DNA of 33,998 bases, from the NCBI RefSeq assembly GCF_001751255.1, contig NZ_LJGW01000252.1:1-33998 (forward strand). The letters run 5' to 3'. The stretch is from Streptomyces nanshensis (GTDB lineage: Bacteria; Actinomycetota; Actinomycetes; Streptomycetales; Streptomycetaceae). The notes under the pieces were generated by a model, which ran no database searches, was not told the origin of the DNA, and worked only from the letters and a program-made list of their open reading frames with translations. Positions 33,540 to 33,998 of the stretch are shown in pieces. The translations under genes and the position numbers were made by a program. Position 1 is the first letter of the stretch. The number at the start of each line of letters is the position of its first letter.

Positions 33540-33639
33540 CCGGGACCCTGGTGTCGCAGCACTGCTGTACCTGGCGGGGCGTCAGTCGTCAGTCACGGTG
33601 ACAAGGACGATGTGGCCCACCTGGAACGGCAGCTCTTCG

Positions 33640-33970
33640 TACTCGCGGGCGGTGGAACGGTGGAGGCGGCCTTCACGGACTGGGAGTCGATGACGGTGGC
33701 CACCACCCTGGGGGCCTTTCCCGATCTCGCGGCGGATACGGCCAGCGAGCTGGTCGCGGATCTGGCCGATGACGCCAGCAGCAGCCCAGCGGGCCATGAA
33801 GCCCCAGACCGTGCGCCAGGGCGGGAAATCGACAGGCAGGGCCCGCCACTTGCAGCCGGTGTCGACCACGTGGCGGATGGCGTCCACGATCTCCCGCCGC
33901 GGATGCGCCTCCGGTCGGCCACCGGCAACGGACTCACAGGCCGGTGGTGGCAGAAACGGCTCGTTCTCTG
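33640..33970 (-). pseudogene. IS5-family transposase remnant, frameshifted
   Basis: A minus-strand frame reads EPFLPPPACESVAGGRPEAH, then VVDTGCKWRALPVDFPPWR, then WAAAGVIGQIRDQ, the N-terminal region of IS5-type (DUF4096/DDE) transposases. At GK-GP the frame changes: the expected VATVIDSQSVKAAST continues only in another frame, because a G5 run at 33710-33714 (C5 on the minus strand) has one extra base. Homology stops after KAAST, where other sequence begins, so the C-terminal two thirds, with most DDE residues, are missing. The N-terminus is also cut near 33965. It is a decayed, non-functional insertion sequence; I saw no inverted-repeat ends. Confidence 0.75.
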
Positions 33971-33998
33971 AACTACTGGGAAGGCATGGATGCGGTCC

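Noticed and set aside
1-33998. Archetypal Streptomyces telomere, CRISPR array or rRNA
   Set aside because: I found no terminal cluster of telomere palindromes, no regularly spaced repeats and no conserved rRNA segments.

Overview
The window is high-GC actinobacterial DNA with Streptomyces-type genes: strong GGAGG ribosome sites, frequent GTG starts, a DUF6233-like protein, a SpoIIE/PAS/GAF regulator, CYP154/CYP157-like P450s and a PucR regulator. The mix of a telomere-type gene pair, a helicase-associated-domain helicase, orphan hypotheticals, broken genes and mobile-element scars suggests an accessory arm of a linear replicon (chromosome arm or linear plasmid). The replicon type is inference.

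Layout. 1-491: a tRNA-like T-arm and a terminator-like hairpin, no protein gene. 492-5018 (+): a PP-loop (PAPS-reductase-like) protein, a GNAT acetyltransferase broken by one in-frame TGA, and a large superfamily II helicase. 5019-6033 is gene-poor and holds several perfect hairpins. 6034-7326 (-): a membrane protein. 7849-9985 (-): an overlapping pair that resembles the Streptomyces telomere proteins Tap (helix-turn-helix plus a palm-like core) and Tpg (terminal protein), both divergent. 10598-12808: a winged-helix regulator bracketed by exact 16-bp direct repeats, and two unrecognised proteins. 13388-16015 (+): a translationally coupled membrane protein and mycosin-like subtilase, then a small secreted protein. 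16185-19175 (-): a PAS/GAF/SpoIIE/HATPase regulator whose phosphatase has lost its usual acidic residues. 19376-21219: a DUF6233-like protein, an RDD membrane protein and a secreted HNH nuclease.

21482-33227 looks like a specialised-metabolism region. It holds a class I terpene synthase (+), then an FAD monooxygenase and a P450 (both -). Next come a small protein and a divergent control region in which an HTH/coiled-coil/HATPase protein (-) faces a CYP157-like/CYP154-like P450 pair (+) across a perfect 11-bp-arm palindrome. A PucR-type regulator follows, and convergent to it lies an Agrobacterium Tmr/Tzs-like isopentenyltransferase (cytokinin synthase type). Plausibly the synthase makes a terpene skeleton that the FAD enzyme and P450s oxidise; whether the isopentenyltransferase belongs to the same pathway is open. 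The window ends in a frameshifted IS5-type transposase remnant next to the N-terminus of a serine recombinase.

The strongest candidates for something undescribed are the divergent tap/tpg-like pair and the terpene/P450/isopentenyltransferase neighbourhood, where two of three P450s have lost the classical ExxR motif and the third carries an internal 22-residue duplication.
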